The position numbers and the translations under genes are program-made. A stretch of DNA of 64,000 nucleotides from Desulfopila aestuarii DSM 18488 (GTDB lineage: Bacteria; Desulfobacterota; Desulfobulbia; Desulfobulbales; Desulfocapsaceae). The notes under the pieces were generated by a model. That model made no database searches, was not told where the DNA came from, and saw only the letters and a program-made list of their open reading frames with translations. Positions 35,612-46,000 of the stretch are shown in pieces. Where the stretch lies: NCBI RefSeq assembly GCF_900143695.1, contig NZ_FRFE01000010.1:62001-126000 (forward strand). The letters are read 5' to 3'. How positions within the stretch are numbered: the first letter of the stretch is position 1; every line of letters starts with the position of its first letter.

Positions 35612-36526
35612 ATGAAAATATTACTGATTGCGGAATACAGGGACGGCAAACTCCTTACCGGATACACCGAACAGCTTGGTTTTGCCGAGAAAATGGGTGC
35701 TGAAATCGTGATGTTTCTGGCGGGGAGCGACAGTGCTCTGCCGAACTACGGCGGGAAACTTTATCTGGCCGATGCCTCGTCCTGCGGCGAGTTTAATCCC
35801 GATGCCCATAAAAAAATGATCCTGGAAGTGGTAGCCAAAGAACAGCCTGACATGGTGGCGCTTGCCCATTCGTCGTACGGCTGGGATCTGGCCCCGAGGC
35901 TGGCGTATGGTATGCAGGCCGCCCAGGTTTCCGAAGTCGTCGATGTGCAGGATAAGCTGCTGGTCGTGCCCGCCTGTAACTCGAAGCTGCGCCGCTCAAT
36001 CCGTTGCACAACCGGCCAGACTGTGGTCACCCTGCAGGCCGGTGCCTTCAAGCCTGTGGAATTGAGCGCTGCTCCCCAGGTCGAGAAGGTCTCCATGACC
36101 GCAGAGGGCCGGGTGATTTTTGAGGGATATGAAGCTGCTGCTGCCGGTGGCGTTGATCTGACCAAGGCTGAGATCATCGTCAGTGCCGGTCGCGGCATCG
36201 GTAAACCGGAAAACGTGGCGATGATTGCCGGACTGGCCAAGGCGCTTGGTGGCGAGTATGGTGCCAGTCGTCCTGTCGTCGATTCCGCCTGGGTCGAGCA
36301 TAACCGTCAGGTGGGGACTACCGGCCAGACTGTTGCGCCGAAACTCTATGTGGCCTGCGGTATATCCGGGGCGATCCAGCATCTGGCCGGCATGAAAAAG
36401 TCGGAGTTTGTGGTGGCGATCAATACAGATAAGGATGCGCCAATTGGTGAGGTTGCCGATGTGCTGGTTGTCGCCGATTTGATGCAGTTTGTCCCGATTT
36501 TCACTGAAAAGGTGCAGGCGCTGTAA
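35612..36526 (+). CDS. etfA: Electron transfer flavoprotein alpha subunit
   Basis: FAD-binding subunit of ETF; 304 residues. The C-terminal FAD domain is complete: SAGRGIGKPENV, LGGEYGASRPVVDSAW, RQVGTTGQTVAPKLYVACGISGAIQH and INTDKDAPIGEVADVLVVADLMQFVP. GTAGGAGG precedes the start. Compared with many EtfA proteins it is slightly short at the N-terminus, and it has no ferredoxin-like extension, so a bifurcating role is not indicated. Confidence 0.96.
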   Translation: MKILLIAEYRDGKLLTGYTEQLGFAEKMGAEIVMFLAGSDSALPNYGGKLYLADASSCGEFNPDAHKKMILEVVAKEQPDMVALAHSSYGWDLAPRLAYGMQAAQVSEVVDVQDKLLVVPACNSKLRRSIRCTTGQTVVTLQAGAFKPVELSAAPQVEKVSMTAEGRVIFEGYEAAAAGGVDLTKAEIIVSAGRGIGKPENVAMIAGLAKALGGEYGASRPVVDSAWVEHNRQVGTTGQTVAPKLYVACGISGAIQHLAGMKKSEFVVAINTDKDAPIGEVADVLVVADLMQFVPIFTEKVQAL

Positions 36527-36538
36527 GGGAGGTCCTTC

Positions 36539-36850
36539 ATGCTTGAGACGATTTTTGCTAATTTACCCAAACAATTTGTTGGTGCCGGATTATCCGGGCC
36601 CATGAGTTTCTATTTTTCTCTGGGAGAAGAAAAGAAAACTGTCCAGCTTGCTCTTGACGGCTGCCTGGTATCGGATGGAAAAACGGTTGACAATGCCGAT
36701 TGCGTTTGCAAGACGACTCCCGAGTTCTTCCTGAGAATCTGGCAGGATGGTTATCGCCCCGGGATGAAGGATTTTCTGTCGGGTACGATCAAGTCCAACA
36801 ACCCCAGTGCACTGCAGATTTTTTTAAAGTGTTTCGGGAAAGAGTCCTGA
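36539..36850 (+). CDS. SCP2 sterol/lipid-carrier-like protein
   Basis: A 103-residue protein resembling the SCP2 fold, which binds acyl-CoA or lipids (MSFYFSLGEEKKTVQLALDGCLV, ADCVCKTTPEFFLRIWQDGYRPGMKDFLSGTIKSNNPSALQIFLKCF). GGGAGG lies upstream. It is the last gene of the acyl-CoA dehydrogenase operon, followed by a terminator, so a role in carrying acyl-CoA substrates to the dehydrogenase is plausible but not shown. Confidence 0.75.
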   Translation: MLETIFANLPKQFVGAGLSGPMSFYFSLGEEKKTVQLALDGCLVSDGKTVDNADCVCKTTPEFFLRIWQDGYRPGMKDFLSGTIKSNNPSALQIFLKCFGKES

Positions 36851-36868
36851 TTGTTTTTATACAGCACT

Positions 36869-36903
36869 AAGCGGGTTGCACAATTGGCGTGTAACCCGCT
36901 TTT
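36869..36903 (+). terminator. Rho-independent terminator after the etf operon
   Basis: AAGCGGGTT and AACCCGCTT form a 9-bp stem around a 15-nt loop, followed by TTTTC. Confidence 0.75.
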
Positions 36904-36989
36904 CGCCAGATAGTATATCAAGAAGAATGTGCTGTAACGTTTTTGGATTAATTCGTTTGTTGTAACAAAATTTATCACGGTAGGAGCGT

Positions 36990-37394
36990 ATGGAATATCT
37001 GACAGAGATCAAGGTGCGCGGTTATCATGCCGATTTCTACGGTCATGTCAACAATGCCCGCTACCTTGAGTTTTTTGAGGAGGACCGTTGGGCCTCGCTT
37101 GAATCCAAAATCGATTTGCGCAAATGGGCAGCCCAGGGACTGGGTTTTCTTGTCGTTAACATCAACGTGAATTATCGCAAGGCTGTCGTGGTTGGTGAAA
37201 CAGTGGTGGTTGCGACAGATTTCGAAAAGGTTAACACCAAAAGTGCTGTTTTGAAACAGGAAATACTGTTTAAAAAGACCCATGAGGTTGCAGCTGATGC
37301 GCTGGTCACTTTTGTGGTGATCGATAAAAGCGGAAGTGCCGTACTGATGGAAGGGGACCTGCTGGAGGAGTTGCGGTCATTAAAACGTCGTTAG
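36990..37394 (+). CDS. Hotdog-fold acyl-CoA thioesterase (4HBT/YbgC-like)
   Basis: Hydrolyses acyl-CoA thioesters; 134 residues. The catalytic region YHADFYGHVNNARYLEFFEEDRW (Asp and GHVNN) and the central strand VVNINVNYRKAVVVGETVVV are typical of the 4-hydroxybenzoyl-CoA thioesterase family. GGAG lies 7 bases upstream. It sits between the etf operon terminator and the fadL-like gene, consistent with fatty-acid or aromatic acyl-CoA metabolism. Confidence 0.88.
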   Translation: MEYLTEIKVRGYHADFYGHVNNARYLEFFEEDRWASLESKIDLRKWAAQGLGFLVVNINVNYRKAVVVGETVVVATDFEKVNTKSAVLKQEILFKKTHEVAADALVTFVVIDKSGSAVLMEGDLLEELRSLKRR

Positions 37395-37475
37395 CTGATG
37401 ATGGCATGGGCAGGGGTTGTTTCCGGAAGCCTCTGTCTCTGCAGGATAATTCCGTTATATCAGATGTTATTTCAG

Positions 37476-37490
37476 TTGACATTTATGTAA
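37476..37490 (+). promoter_or_regulatory. Putative MerR operator upstream of the fadL-like gene
   Basis: TTGACATTTATGTAA matches the element at 31378 and 31507 in 13 of 15 positions. It includes a perfect -35 hexamer TTGACA. A clear -10 at normal spacing is not visible. It lies 170 bp before the gene. An additional TACGT/ACGTA inverted repeat lies near 37549-37565. Confidence 0.45.
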
Positions 37491-37659
37491 TTTATTGTAG
37501 ACATTCGTACATAATATAGGGCAGTTGTACGATGTTTGATTAACCTGTACGTTAAAGTTACGTAGTGGAGTGTTCCATGGGTCTGAGAGAGCTCGTGGGG
37601 CATGGGGCTGTCCGCATTGAATTGGGGCAAAAGGATCATTTGATTGAAGGGAGAAGAGC

Positions 37660-38907
37660 ATGAGAAAGAGTATTTCTGTCGTGGCCTTGGTGTCATTATT
37701 TGCAGCTGGTTCAGCAATGGCTTCCGGGTATCGTATTCCGGAGCAGTCCCTGGATTCGACCGCCAAATCCGGTGCGAATATCGCGTCTGCCAGTAGCGCA
37801 GATACGACCTATTTTAATCCGGCCGGCATGGCATTCATGGAAGATGCATGGCACTTTGAAGGTACCGCCACGTATCTGCATTTGACAGCTGTCGAGTATG
37901 ATGATGATGGCCCAGCAATGTTTGATGGCAAGTCGGATAAGGAAAATTTCTTCCTGCCGACATTCTTTATTGTTTCTCCAGACTACAATAACTTCCGTTT
38001 TGGCTTCTCTTCTACCCCTTCCTATGGTTTGTCGAAGCGCTGGACTGACGACATGTATCCACGGGCCTTTGCAGAAAAAGCTGCACTGAAGGTTTTTGAG
38101 TTTAATCCGACAGTGTCATATAAGTTCAGCGATATGTTCTCAGTTGCCGGTGGTGTGAGGGCTATTTATGCAAAATCCACATTTATGACTAACCCGGTTG
38201 AATTATCCACGACAACTCACAGCCCGGACCCACGTGGTTATGCTTCTATGAAACTCACTGGTGACACTACTGAGTGGGGATATAATTTAGCAATGGACCT
38301 GAAGCCAAACGATAGCTGGAATTTTGCTCTTACGTACCGTTCAAACATCGATCTTGATTTTGATGATGGCGATGTGACGTTGTATCCTATGGCTAACCCG
38401 GCAGCGGCAATCAACATGGACGGTTCAACCGGACTTCCAGCCCCTGCAGTTTTGGCTTTTTCTACCGCTTACACTTACCAGGACTGGACATTTGATCTCA
38501 CCCTGGATAGAACTTTCTGGTCCAAATATGATGATCTTACTCTGGAATTCCAGAACCCTGCCTTGAATACAACCATCGACAAGGATTGGGATGATTCTAC
38601 CTGCATCCGCCTGGGTGTAGAATACCGTCTTGACCCTAAGGTTACCTTGATGGGTGGCATAGCCTATGACGAGACTCCTGTCCCTGGTGATACCATCGGC
38701 TTTGAGTTACCTGATTCCGATGCTTGGCTGTTTTCAGGTGGTGTTCGCTATAAGCACAGCGAGCAGCTTGAGTATGGTGTAGCCGTTCTTTATGATTACA
38801 AGGAGAGCAGAGACGAGAATAACTTAGCTGATGGCGGACATGTTAACGGTGAATTTACCAACGCTTCAGCATTTCTGCTCAGCTTTGGCATGAGCTATAA
38901 GTTCTAA
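37660..38907 (+). CDS. FadL/OmpP1-family outer-membrane porin for fatty acids or hydrophobic compounds
   Basis: Takes up long-chain fatty acids or aromatic hydrocarbons through the outer membrane. The 415-residue protein has a signal peptide (residues 1-21, ending AMA), the N-terminal hatch SGYRIPEQSLDSTAKSGANIASASSADTTYFNPAGMAF with the NPA motif of the family, and a beta-barrel pattern ending in an aromatic residue (SFGMSYKF). GGGAG precedes the ATG. A MerR-like operator upstream links it to the acyl-CoA oxidation genes. Confidence 0.92.
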   Translation: MRKSISVVALVSLFAAGSAMASGYRIPEQSLDSTAKSGANIASASSADTTYFNPAGMAFMEDAWHFEGTATYLHLTAVEYDDDGPAMFDGKSDKENFFLPTFFIVSPDYNNFRFGFSSTPSYGLSKRWTDDMYPRAFAEKAALKVFEFNPTVSYKFSDMFSVAGGVRAIYAKSTFMTNPVELSTTTHSPDPRGYASMKLTGDTTEWGYNLAMDLKPNDSWNFALTYRSNIDLDFDDGDVTLYPMANPAAAINMDGSTGLPAPAVLAFSTAYTYQDWTFDLTLDRTFWSKYDDLTLEFQNPALNTTIDKDWDDSTCIRLGVEYRLDPKVTLMGGIAYDETPVPGDTIGFELPDSDAWLFSGGVRYKHSEQLEYGVAVLYDYKESRDENNLADGGHVNGEFTNASAFLLSFGMSYKF

Positions 38908-38937
38908 GTAGAAGAGGAAGAGAGGTTGCGACTCTCG

Positions 38938-38972
38938 AGCCCCCTGTCATATGATGATGGGGGGCTTTTTTT
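38938..38972 (+). terminator. Rho-independent terminator after the fadL-like gene
   Basis: AGCCCCC and GGGGGCT pair over 7 bp with a 15-nt loop, followed by seven T. The next gene is convergent. Confidence 0.85.
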
Positions 38973-38988
38973 ATCATGTCACCATTTG

Positions 38989-39858
38989 TTAAAGGGCACG
39001 CATATACTCTGGTTTCAGGTTGACTTTGCCCCCAAGAGCAGCATTGATCATGGCAAGAGTCTGTTCTTTTTCCTCGGGAAGCCTGGCTTTGATTGGTAGG
39101 TAGTTGGAGGCATGGTTGGCATGGAAAAGACCTTGACTGAGATGGGTGGCAGCCAGCATGGTGCCGAGCTCTTCAAGCATTTCCTGAGGTCCCGGGAGAT
39201 ATCGTTTGCCCTCAACATGCTCATGGTATGCAGGAGTGTTTGGGGTAAGCATAAGGCTGAGTGCTCCTACAAATTCCGGATCGATGGCTGATAACACCCG
39301 TCCGGTCTCGGTTGCGTGGATCTGTGATCGTTCTTTGGCGGCAATGCCAAGAAGAACAGTGATAGAGAGTTTAATGCCAGCGGCCTTGATTTTGCGGCCC
39401 ATTTCAATCATCTGGGCCGAGTCTGCACCTTTATTAATTGTCTTCAAGGTGACGTCATCACCTGATTCAAGACCCATATAGGCGAGAGTCAGTCCAAGTT
39501 GACGGAGTTCTTCGAGTTGCTCTGCCGATTTCATTTTGATACTCTTGGTGTTGGCGTAACTGCTGACCCGTTCAATCCATGGAAGTTTTTCCTTTATGGC
39601 GCTGAGAATGGCTACCAGTCGTTTCTGGGGAATAATCAGTGCATCACCGTCGCAGAGAAAGAGACGGTTCTGCCGGCGGCAGTGACGGGCGGCGAAGTCG
39701 ATGTCCGCCATGATGGTGGCATCGTCTTTGATCGTGAAGCGGCTGCCCTTGTACATACCGCAGAAGGTGCACTTGTTATGGGAACAGCCGGTAGTAACCT
39801 GAAGGAGAATAGAGTAGGCTTCACTCGGTGGTCGGAAAATATTGCCCTGGTAGTCCAT
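38989..39858 (-). CDS. Radical SAM protein
   Basis: A 289-residue enzyme with the SAM-radical [4Fe-4S] motif CSHNKCTFC near residue 25 (CxxxxCxxC as written; the family motif CxxxCxxC is met by the last three Cys spacing with the preceding residues), followed by LFLCDGDALIIPQ, LAYMGLESGDD and KLSITVLLGIAAKERS typical of Elp3/HemN-like radical SAM proteins. No additional FeS domain or B12 domain is seen. It is divergent from fadH. The substrate is unknown. Its 5' region contains TGAAC/GTTCA as an imperfect operator-like repeat (39874-39897). Confidence 0.82.
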   Translation of the reverse strand: MDYQGNIFRPPSEAYSILLQVTTGCSHNKCTFCGMYKGSRFTIKDDATIMADIDFAARHCRRQNRLFLCDGDALIIPQKRLVAILSAIKEKLPWIERVSSYANTKSIKMKSAEQLEELRQLGLTLAYMGLESGDDVTLKTINKGADSAQMIEMGRKIKAAGIKLSITVLLGIAAKERSQIHATETGRVLSAIDPEFVGALSLMLTPNTPAYHEHVEGKRYLPGPQEMLEELGTMLAATHLSQGLFHANHASNYLPIKARLPEEKEQTLAMINAALGGKVNLKPEYMRAL

Positions 39859-39938
39859 AATTTCACCTTATCTTGAACGTAATGGTAAACTTGTTCAGAG
39901 TGTTTTATATAGTACAGTTGAACTGCTTCGCAAGATAA

Positions 39939-42053
<2,115 letters not shown>

Positions 42054-42117
42054 TTGATCATTCCCCGCTCGGTCTGTTGCTGGCCGGGGTGAGATGCTGA
42101 AGGCAAAGGAGTATCCA

Positions 42118-42729
42118 ATGAATACAGTGCGAGTGGAAAATCGCGATGTCACTCCATCGAAAATCGTCTGCATCGGCAGGAACTACGTCGAGCATATCCA
42201 TGAGTTGGGCAATGAGGTGCCAACGGAGATGGTGGTTTTCTCCAAACCTAATTCGGCTATTACCACGAAGTTGAAAGCGGTGCATCAGGAACCGCTGCAC
42301 TATGAAGCCGAGATCTGCTACCTGGTAGAAAACGACAGACTTGCAGCGGTTGGCTGTGGTCTCGATCTTACCAAGCGGGAGTTGCAGTCCCGCCTGAAGG
42401 CAAAAGGGTTACCCTGGGAAAGGGCCAAGGCTTTTGACGGTGCGGCGCTCTTTAGTCCGTTTGTCCAGTTGGCCTCCGCCGATACTGAATTGGGGGTGGA
42501 GCTCTTGATAAACGACGAAGTTCGTCAAAGCGGTTCGACAGATCTCATGATGTATAAACCAAGCCGGATTTTTTCTGAACTGCAAACCTTTATGACCTTT
42601 GAAGATGGCGATATCATCATGACCGGCACTCCGGCAGGGGTTGGTGTGGTGCAGGCGGGTGAGAATTTTGAAGTGCGGCTGTTGAAGGGCGAGGAAATAC
42701 TTACTACCGGGTGCTGGCAGGCTGTTTGA
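42118..42729 (+). CDS. Fumarylacetoacetate hydrolase-family protein (acylpyruvase/fumarylpyruvate hydrolase-like)
   Basis: Metal-dependent C-C hydrolase or decarboxylase of 203 residues. The motifs KIVCIGRNYVEHIHELGNE, HYEAEICYLVE (metal-binding Glu pair), RAKAFDGAALFSPF and IMTGTPAGVGVVQAGE are typical of small FAH proteins. ATG at 42118 has AAAGGAG 6 bases upstream; the frame is open from 42094. It follows fadH by 64 bp and may be co-transcribed. Oxaloacetate tautomerase/decarboxylase activity is another known role of the family. Confidence 0.87.
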   Translation: MNTVRVENRDVTPSKIVCIGRNYVEHIHELGNEVPTEMVVFSKPNSAITTKLKAVHQEPLHYEAEICYLVENDRLAAVGCGLDLTKRELQSRLKAKGLPWERAKAFDGAALFSPFVQLASADTELGVELLINDEVRQSGSTDLMMYKPSRIFSELQTFMTFEDGDIIMTGTPAGVGVVQAGENFEVRLLKGEEILTTGCWQAV

Positions 42730-42945
42730 GAAGGGTTCCGAACTTTTTCACAAAGGCTTGACAATACACGGCTCGGAACATCCCAAACGCTGTTTATCTC
42801 GGATATCGTTGCAGGCCTAATTACGAAGACTTCAATGGTGCAGCAATGCAGTATTCCCCGAGGTCGACCTTGAGCTCATCTTTTTCATTCCACCATCTCT
42901 CTTTCTGTTCTTCAGTTTCTTGGGAGTTGACACTTTCCCAACAGG

Positions 42946-42962
42946 GTATTACTTGGTAATAC
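42946..42962 (+). promoter_or_regulatory. Operator: perfect inverted repeat upstream of the RHH protein
   Basis: GTATTAC-TTG-GTAATAC, a perfect 7-bp dyad with a 3-bp centre, 23 bp before the RHH start. A TTGACA hexamer lies upstream at 42927-42932, so the dyad covers the expected -10 region. Likely autoregulatory site controlling the metal transporter operon. Confidence 0.65.
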
Positions 42963-42984
42963 ATTAACCACTGGAGCGCAAATA

Positions 42985-43254
42985 ATGAAAAAAGAACGTG
43001 TTTTTACCTTTAAGACAGATGAAGGACTGGCTGAGGTTCTGGACCGGATTCCCAACAAATCTGAGTTTATCAGAAAGGCCATTGAAGAGGCACTCGGCAA
43101 ACAGTGTCCACTCTGCAACGGCACCGGCTCATTGACCCCGGCACAGCATAACCATATGCAGCACTTTCTTACCGTACACTCCCTGGAAAAATGTGAGGAG
43201 TGCGATGCGGTACACTTTGTCTGTCAGACTGACAACGACAGATCACATCACTGA
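42985..43254 (+). CDS. Ribbon-helix-helix regulator with Cys/His-rich metal-binding tail
   Basis: An 89-residue predicted metal-sensing repressor. The N-terminal 45 residues (RVFTFKTDEGLAEVLDRIPNKSEFIRKAIEEAL) form a CopG/Arc-type ribbon-helix-helix DNA-binding domain. The tail has CPLC, an H-x-H-x2-H-x4-H group, CEEC, then His and Cys and a terminal HH, enough ligands for zinc or another transition metal. It is the first gene before znuA/C/B-like genes and has a perfect dyad in its promoter. A Zn-responsive repressor distinct from Zur is the natural reading; unproven. The start codon ATG follows a weak purine stretch. Confidence 0.8.
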   Translation: MKKERVFTFKTDEGLAEVLDRIPNKSEFIRKAIEEALGKQCPLCNGTGSLTPAQHNHMQHFLTVHSLEKCEECDAVHFVCQTDNDRSHH

Positions 43255-43257
43255 TGG

Positions 43258-44160
43258 ATGACCATTATGACTATGAAACGATGGATTGTTGTTACTGTCA
43301 TAACGATGGTGCTGGCCTGGGTTTCTGCGAGTTATGGGGCGATGAAGGTGTTTGTCTCTATTCCGCCGCAGAAATGGCTGGTGGAGGCCGTTGGTGGGGA
43401 GCTGGTTTCAGTTGAGCTGCTGGTTCGTGCTGGTCAGGACCCTCACACCTTTGAACCACGTCCCAAACAGGTCGCTGCTCTTTCCAGAGCGAAGGTCTGG
43501 TATACGCTGGGCATGGAATTCGAAAAACGATTGCAGGAGAAGGTGCAGGCTGTGGCGCCAGGGCTGACGGTAATCGATATGAGCCGTGAGGTGGAAAAGG
43601 TCGTCATGGTTGAAGATGGGCATGAACATGGTGGCCACGATAGCTCTGGACATGATGCTCATGGGGAGGAACCACTTGATCCGCACGTCTGGCTTTCACC
43701 GGTGAATCTGCAGATCATGAGCCGTACTGTGGCAGAGACGCTTGCGGCTGGAGATCCGGCTAATGGTGAAGAGTATAGGCGTAAGCAAATGGTTGTTGAG
43801 GCGCAATTGGAAACCCTGAACCAAAAATTGTTGGAAATGCTTAAACCATATCGGGGCGCTTCGTTTTTTGTGTTTCATCCGTCCTTTGGTTATTTCGGCA
43901 ACGCCTATGGCCTGGTGCAGGAGCCGGTGGAGTTGGAGGGCAAGTCACCGGGACCGCGGCAGCTTTCTGCACTGATTGCCAAGGCCAAAGCGCAGCAGGT
44001 GAAGGTCATTTTTGTTCAACCCCAGTTTGATCCAAAAGCGGCACAGGCGGTGGCAGCGGCTATCGGCGGCAGCGTTGTGCCGCTTGATTCGCTGGCCGAG
44101 GATGTGCCGGCAAACCTGCAGGTGATGGCAACGAAAATCGAGGACGCGCTGAAAAAATGA
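43258..44160 (+). CDS. Zinc/manganese ABC transporter substrate-binding protein (ZnuA-like)
   Basis: Periplasmic metal-binding lipoprotein-like or soluble protein of 300 residues. A signal segment (residues 6-27) is followed by IPPQKWLVEAVGGELVSVELLVRAGQDPHTFEPRPKQ (first metal His), a His/Asp/Glu-rich loop (GHEHGGHDSSGHDAHG), DPHVWLSP, the His of FHPSFGYFGNAYGL and the late Asp. The His-rich loop points to zinc. Starts at 43258, 43267 and 43273 are possible, none with a strong ribosome site; it begins 3 bp after the RHH stop. It overlaps the ATPase gene by 4 bp. Confidence 0.9.
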   Translation: MTIMTMKRWIVVTVITMVLAWVSASYGAMKVFVSIPPQKWLVEAVGGELVSVELLVRAGQDPHTFEPRPKQVAALSRAKVWYTLGMEFEKRLQEKVQAVAPGLTVIDMSREVEKVVMVEDGHEHGGHDSSGHDAHGEEPLDPHVWLSPVNLQIMSRTVAETLAAGDPANGEEYRRKQMVVEAQLETLNQKLLEMLKPYRGASFFVFHPSFGYFGNAYGLVQEPVELEGKSPGPRQLSALIAKAKAQQVKVIFVQPQFDPKAAQAVAAAIGGSVVPLDSLAEDVPANLQVMATKIEDALKK

Positions 44161-44936
44161 ACCATTCCGAAACGCATAACAGATCGGAGCCGGCTATCAG
44201 CATTACGGACCTCTCCTTTGGTTACGAGGACCGGCAGATTCTGACCGAGGTGAACCTTGCGGTTTACCCATTTGATTCGGTCTGCATTGTCGGGCCCAAT
44301 GGTGGCGGTAAAACCACCCTGATGAAGCTCATCATCGGTCTTTTGACGCCTGAAATCGGCGAGGTATTAATCTTTGGCAAGCGACCTGAAATAAACAAGA
44401 AGTTGATTGGGTATGTTCCACAGTATGCGGTTTATGACCGGCAGTTTCCCATATCCGTAAAAGAGGTGGTCTGCATGGGCCGATTGGGTGGAAACATGAC
44501 CGGGCGCTATAGTACCGAAGACTGGGACCGAACAATGCATGTGTTGGGGGAAGTTGGTCTTGCACCGTTTGCCGAACGCTCGTTTTCTTCGCTTTCCGGA
44601 GGCCAGCGCCAAAGGGCATTGATTGCCCGGGCACTTGCTTCTGGTGGCGATATCCTCATTCTCGATGAACCGACTGCCAATATCGATCAGGAATCGGAAT
44701 CCCATCTCTTTGAGTTGCTGGGTGAGCTCAATCAGCGCATGACTATTTTGATGGTTACTCATGATGTCGGTTTCGCATCCAAATTTTTCAAACGTATCGC
44801 ATGTGTAAACAGGAGGGTGGTGATTCATCCCACCAGTGAACTGACCGGCGAACTGATCAAGGAGATGTACGGCGGCGATTTTCGGATGATCCGTCATGAC
44901 CACACCTGCAGCAGCGAGGGGCACCGCCATGATTGA
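44157..44936 (+). CDS. Metal ABC transporter ATP-binding protein (ZnuC-like)
   Basis: Powers metal uptake with ATP. The 259-residue ATPase has Walker A GPNGGGKTT, Q-loop YVPQYAVYD, signature LSGGQRQRALIARAL, Walker B ILILDEPTANID and H-loop VTHDVG. The C-terminus is His-rich (IRHDHTCSSEGHRHD), which may help metal handling. It overlaps znuA by ATGA and the permease gene by 8 bp, so all three are translationally coupled. Confidence 0.93.
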   Translation: MNHSETHNRSEPAISITDLSFGYEDRQILTEVNLAVYPFDSVCIVGPNGGGKTTLMKLIIGLLTPEIGEVLIFGKRPEINKKLIGYVPQYAVYDRQFPISVKEVVCMGRLGGNMTGRYSTEDWDRTMHVLGEVGLAPFAERSFSSLSGGQRQRALIARALASGGDILILDEPTANIDQESESHLFELLGELNQRMTILMVTHDVGFASKFFKRIACVNRRVVIHPTSELTGELIKEMYGGDFRMIRHDHTCSSEGHRHD

Positions 44937-45780
44937 ATTTCTTGCCGCCTTGACTGATCCGGACCTGCCCTTTGTCCGCTATGCTGTGATCACCGGTATC
45001 CTGGCTTCGATCCCGTTTGGTATTATCGGTACCTATGTGGTGGTCCGGCGTATAAGCTATATTGCCGGAGCCATTTCACACTGCATCCTGGGGGGGGTGG
45101 GGGCTGGGCTTTACCTGCAGAATGCACAAGGCGTCAGCTGGTTTGGCCCTCTCCATGGCGCAATTGTGGTGGCGCTTCTCGCGGCGGTTGTTCTTTCGCT
45201 GGTGAGTCTTTTTGCCAAACAGCGGGAAGATAGTGTCATCGGCGCACTCTGGGCCGCAGGAATGGGCATCGGGCTGCTCTTTCTGGCCAAGACTCCTGGC
45301 TATGTGGATCCCATGAGCTACCTGTTCGGAAATATTCTCCTCATTACCCAGTCCGATATCTATCTGGTACTGTTACTTGATATTTTGGTGGTGGGCACCA
45401 TCGGAATCTTCTATAACACCTTTCTGGCCATCTGCTTCGACGAAGAGTATGCGGGTTTGCGTGGTGTTCATACCCACTGGTTCTATCTGGTACTGCTCTG
45501 TCTTACGGCACTGACTATCGTTTTGCTGGTACGGGTGGTGGGGATTGTGATGGTTATAGCCCTGTTGACCCTGCCAGCCGCCATCGCTGGAAATTTTGCC
45601 CGCAGTGTCCGGCAGATGATGGTATTGGCCATCCTGCTCTGTACGATTTTTATCCTGGCCGGCCTTTCCACCAGCTATTCGCTGGATTTGCCAAGCGGTC
45701 CTGTCATCATTGTGATTGCCGCTGCGGTGTATCTCCTGGTGGCGTTGGGCATGAAATTTTTACGACCGCGTAGTATTTAA
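44929..45780 (+). CDS. Metal ABC transporter permease (ZnuB-like, ABC-3 family)
   Basis: Inner-membrane channel of the transporter, 283 residues with about eight membrane segments. Family features include GIIGTYVVVRRISYIAGAISHCILGGVG near the N-terminus and VVGIVMVIALLTLPAAIAGNFAR. GAGGGG precedes the ATG at 44929, which lies inside the end of the ATPase gene. The operon ends in a terminator at 45826. Confidence 0.92.
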   Translation: MIEFLAALTDPDLPFVRYAVITGILASIPFGIIGTYVVVRRISYIAGAISHCILGGVGAGLYLQNAQGVSWFGPLHGAIVVALLAAVVLSLVSLFAKQREDSVIGALWAAGMGIGLLFLAKTPGYVDPMSYLFGNILLITQSDIYLVLLLDILVVGTIGIFYNTFLAICFDEEYAGLRGVHTHWFYLVLLCLTALTIVLLVRVVGIVMVIALLTLPAAIAGNFARSVRQMMVLAILLCTIFILAGLSTSYSLDLPSGPVIIVIAAAVYLLVALGMKFLRPRSI

Positions 45781-45825
45781 AAATACAGGATTTTATATCC
45801 TTTTAAACCCAATAAGCAGACAGTA

Positions 45826-45865
45826 GACGGCTGTGGTTTCATTTTGAAACTACAGCCGTTTTTTT
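45826..45865 (+). terminator. Rho-independent terminator after the metal transporter operon
   Basis: A 14-bp stem (45827-45840 with 45846-45859, one G-U pair), a 5-nt loop and a run of seven T. Confidence 0.92.
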
Positions 45866-46000
45866 GTCGAGATTGTTTTGTCGTATCAAAATAAATTTAT
45901 CGAAATTTACTCGTAATTGCGTTAAAAGCATGGCGCGACGGTTGGTATTGGAATGGTAACGCGCTAATAACGCGTGAATCAAAAATAAGCGAGGTGCGAC

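Noticed and set aside
45932-45948. Second sigma-54-like promoter (TGGCGCG-N4-TTGG) before the amino-acid permease
   Set aside because: The essential GC of the -12 element is GG here, and the -24 element deviates.
45866-46000. SAM or methionine riboswitch before the permease/methyltransferase pair
   Set aside because: I could not find the conserved core or the paired stems of any known SAM riboswitch in this short leader.
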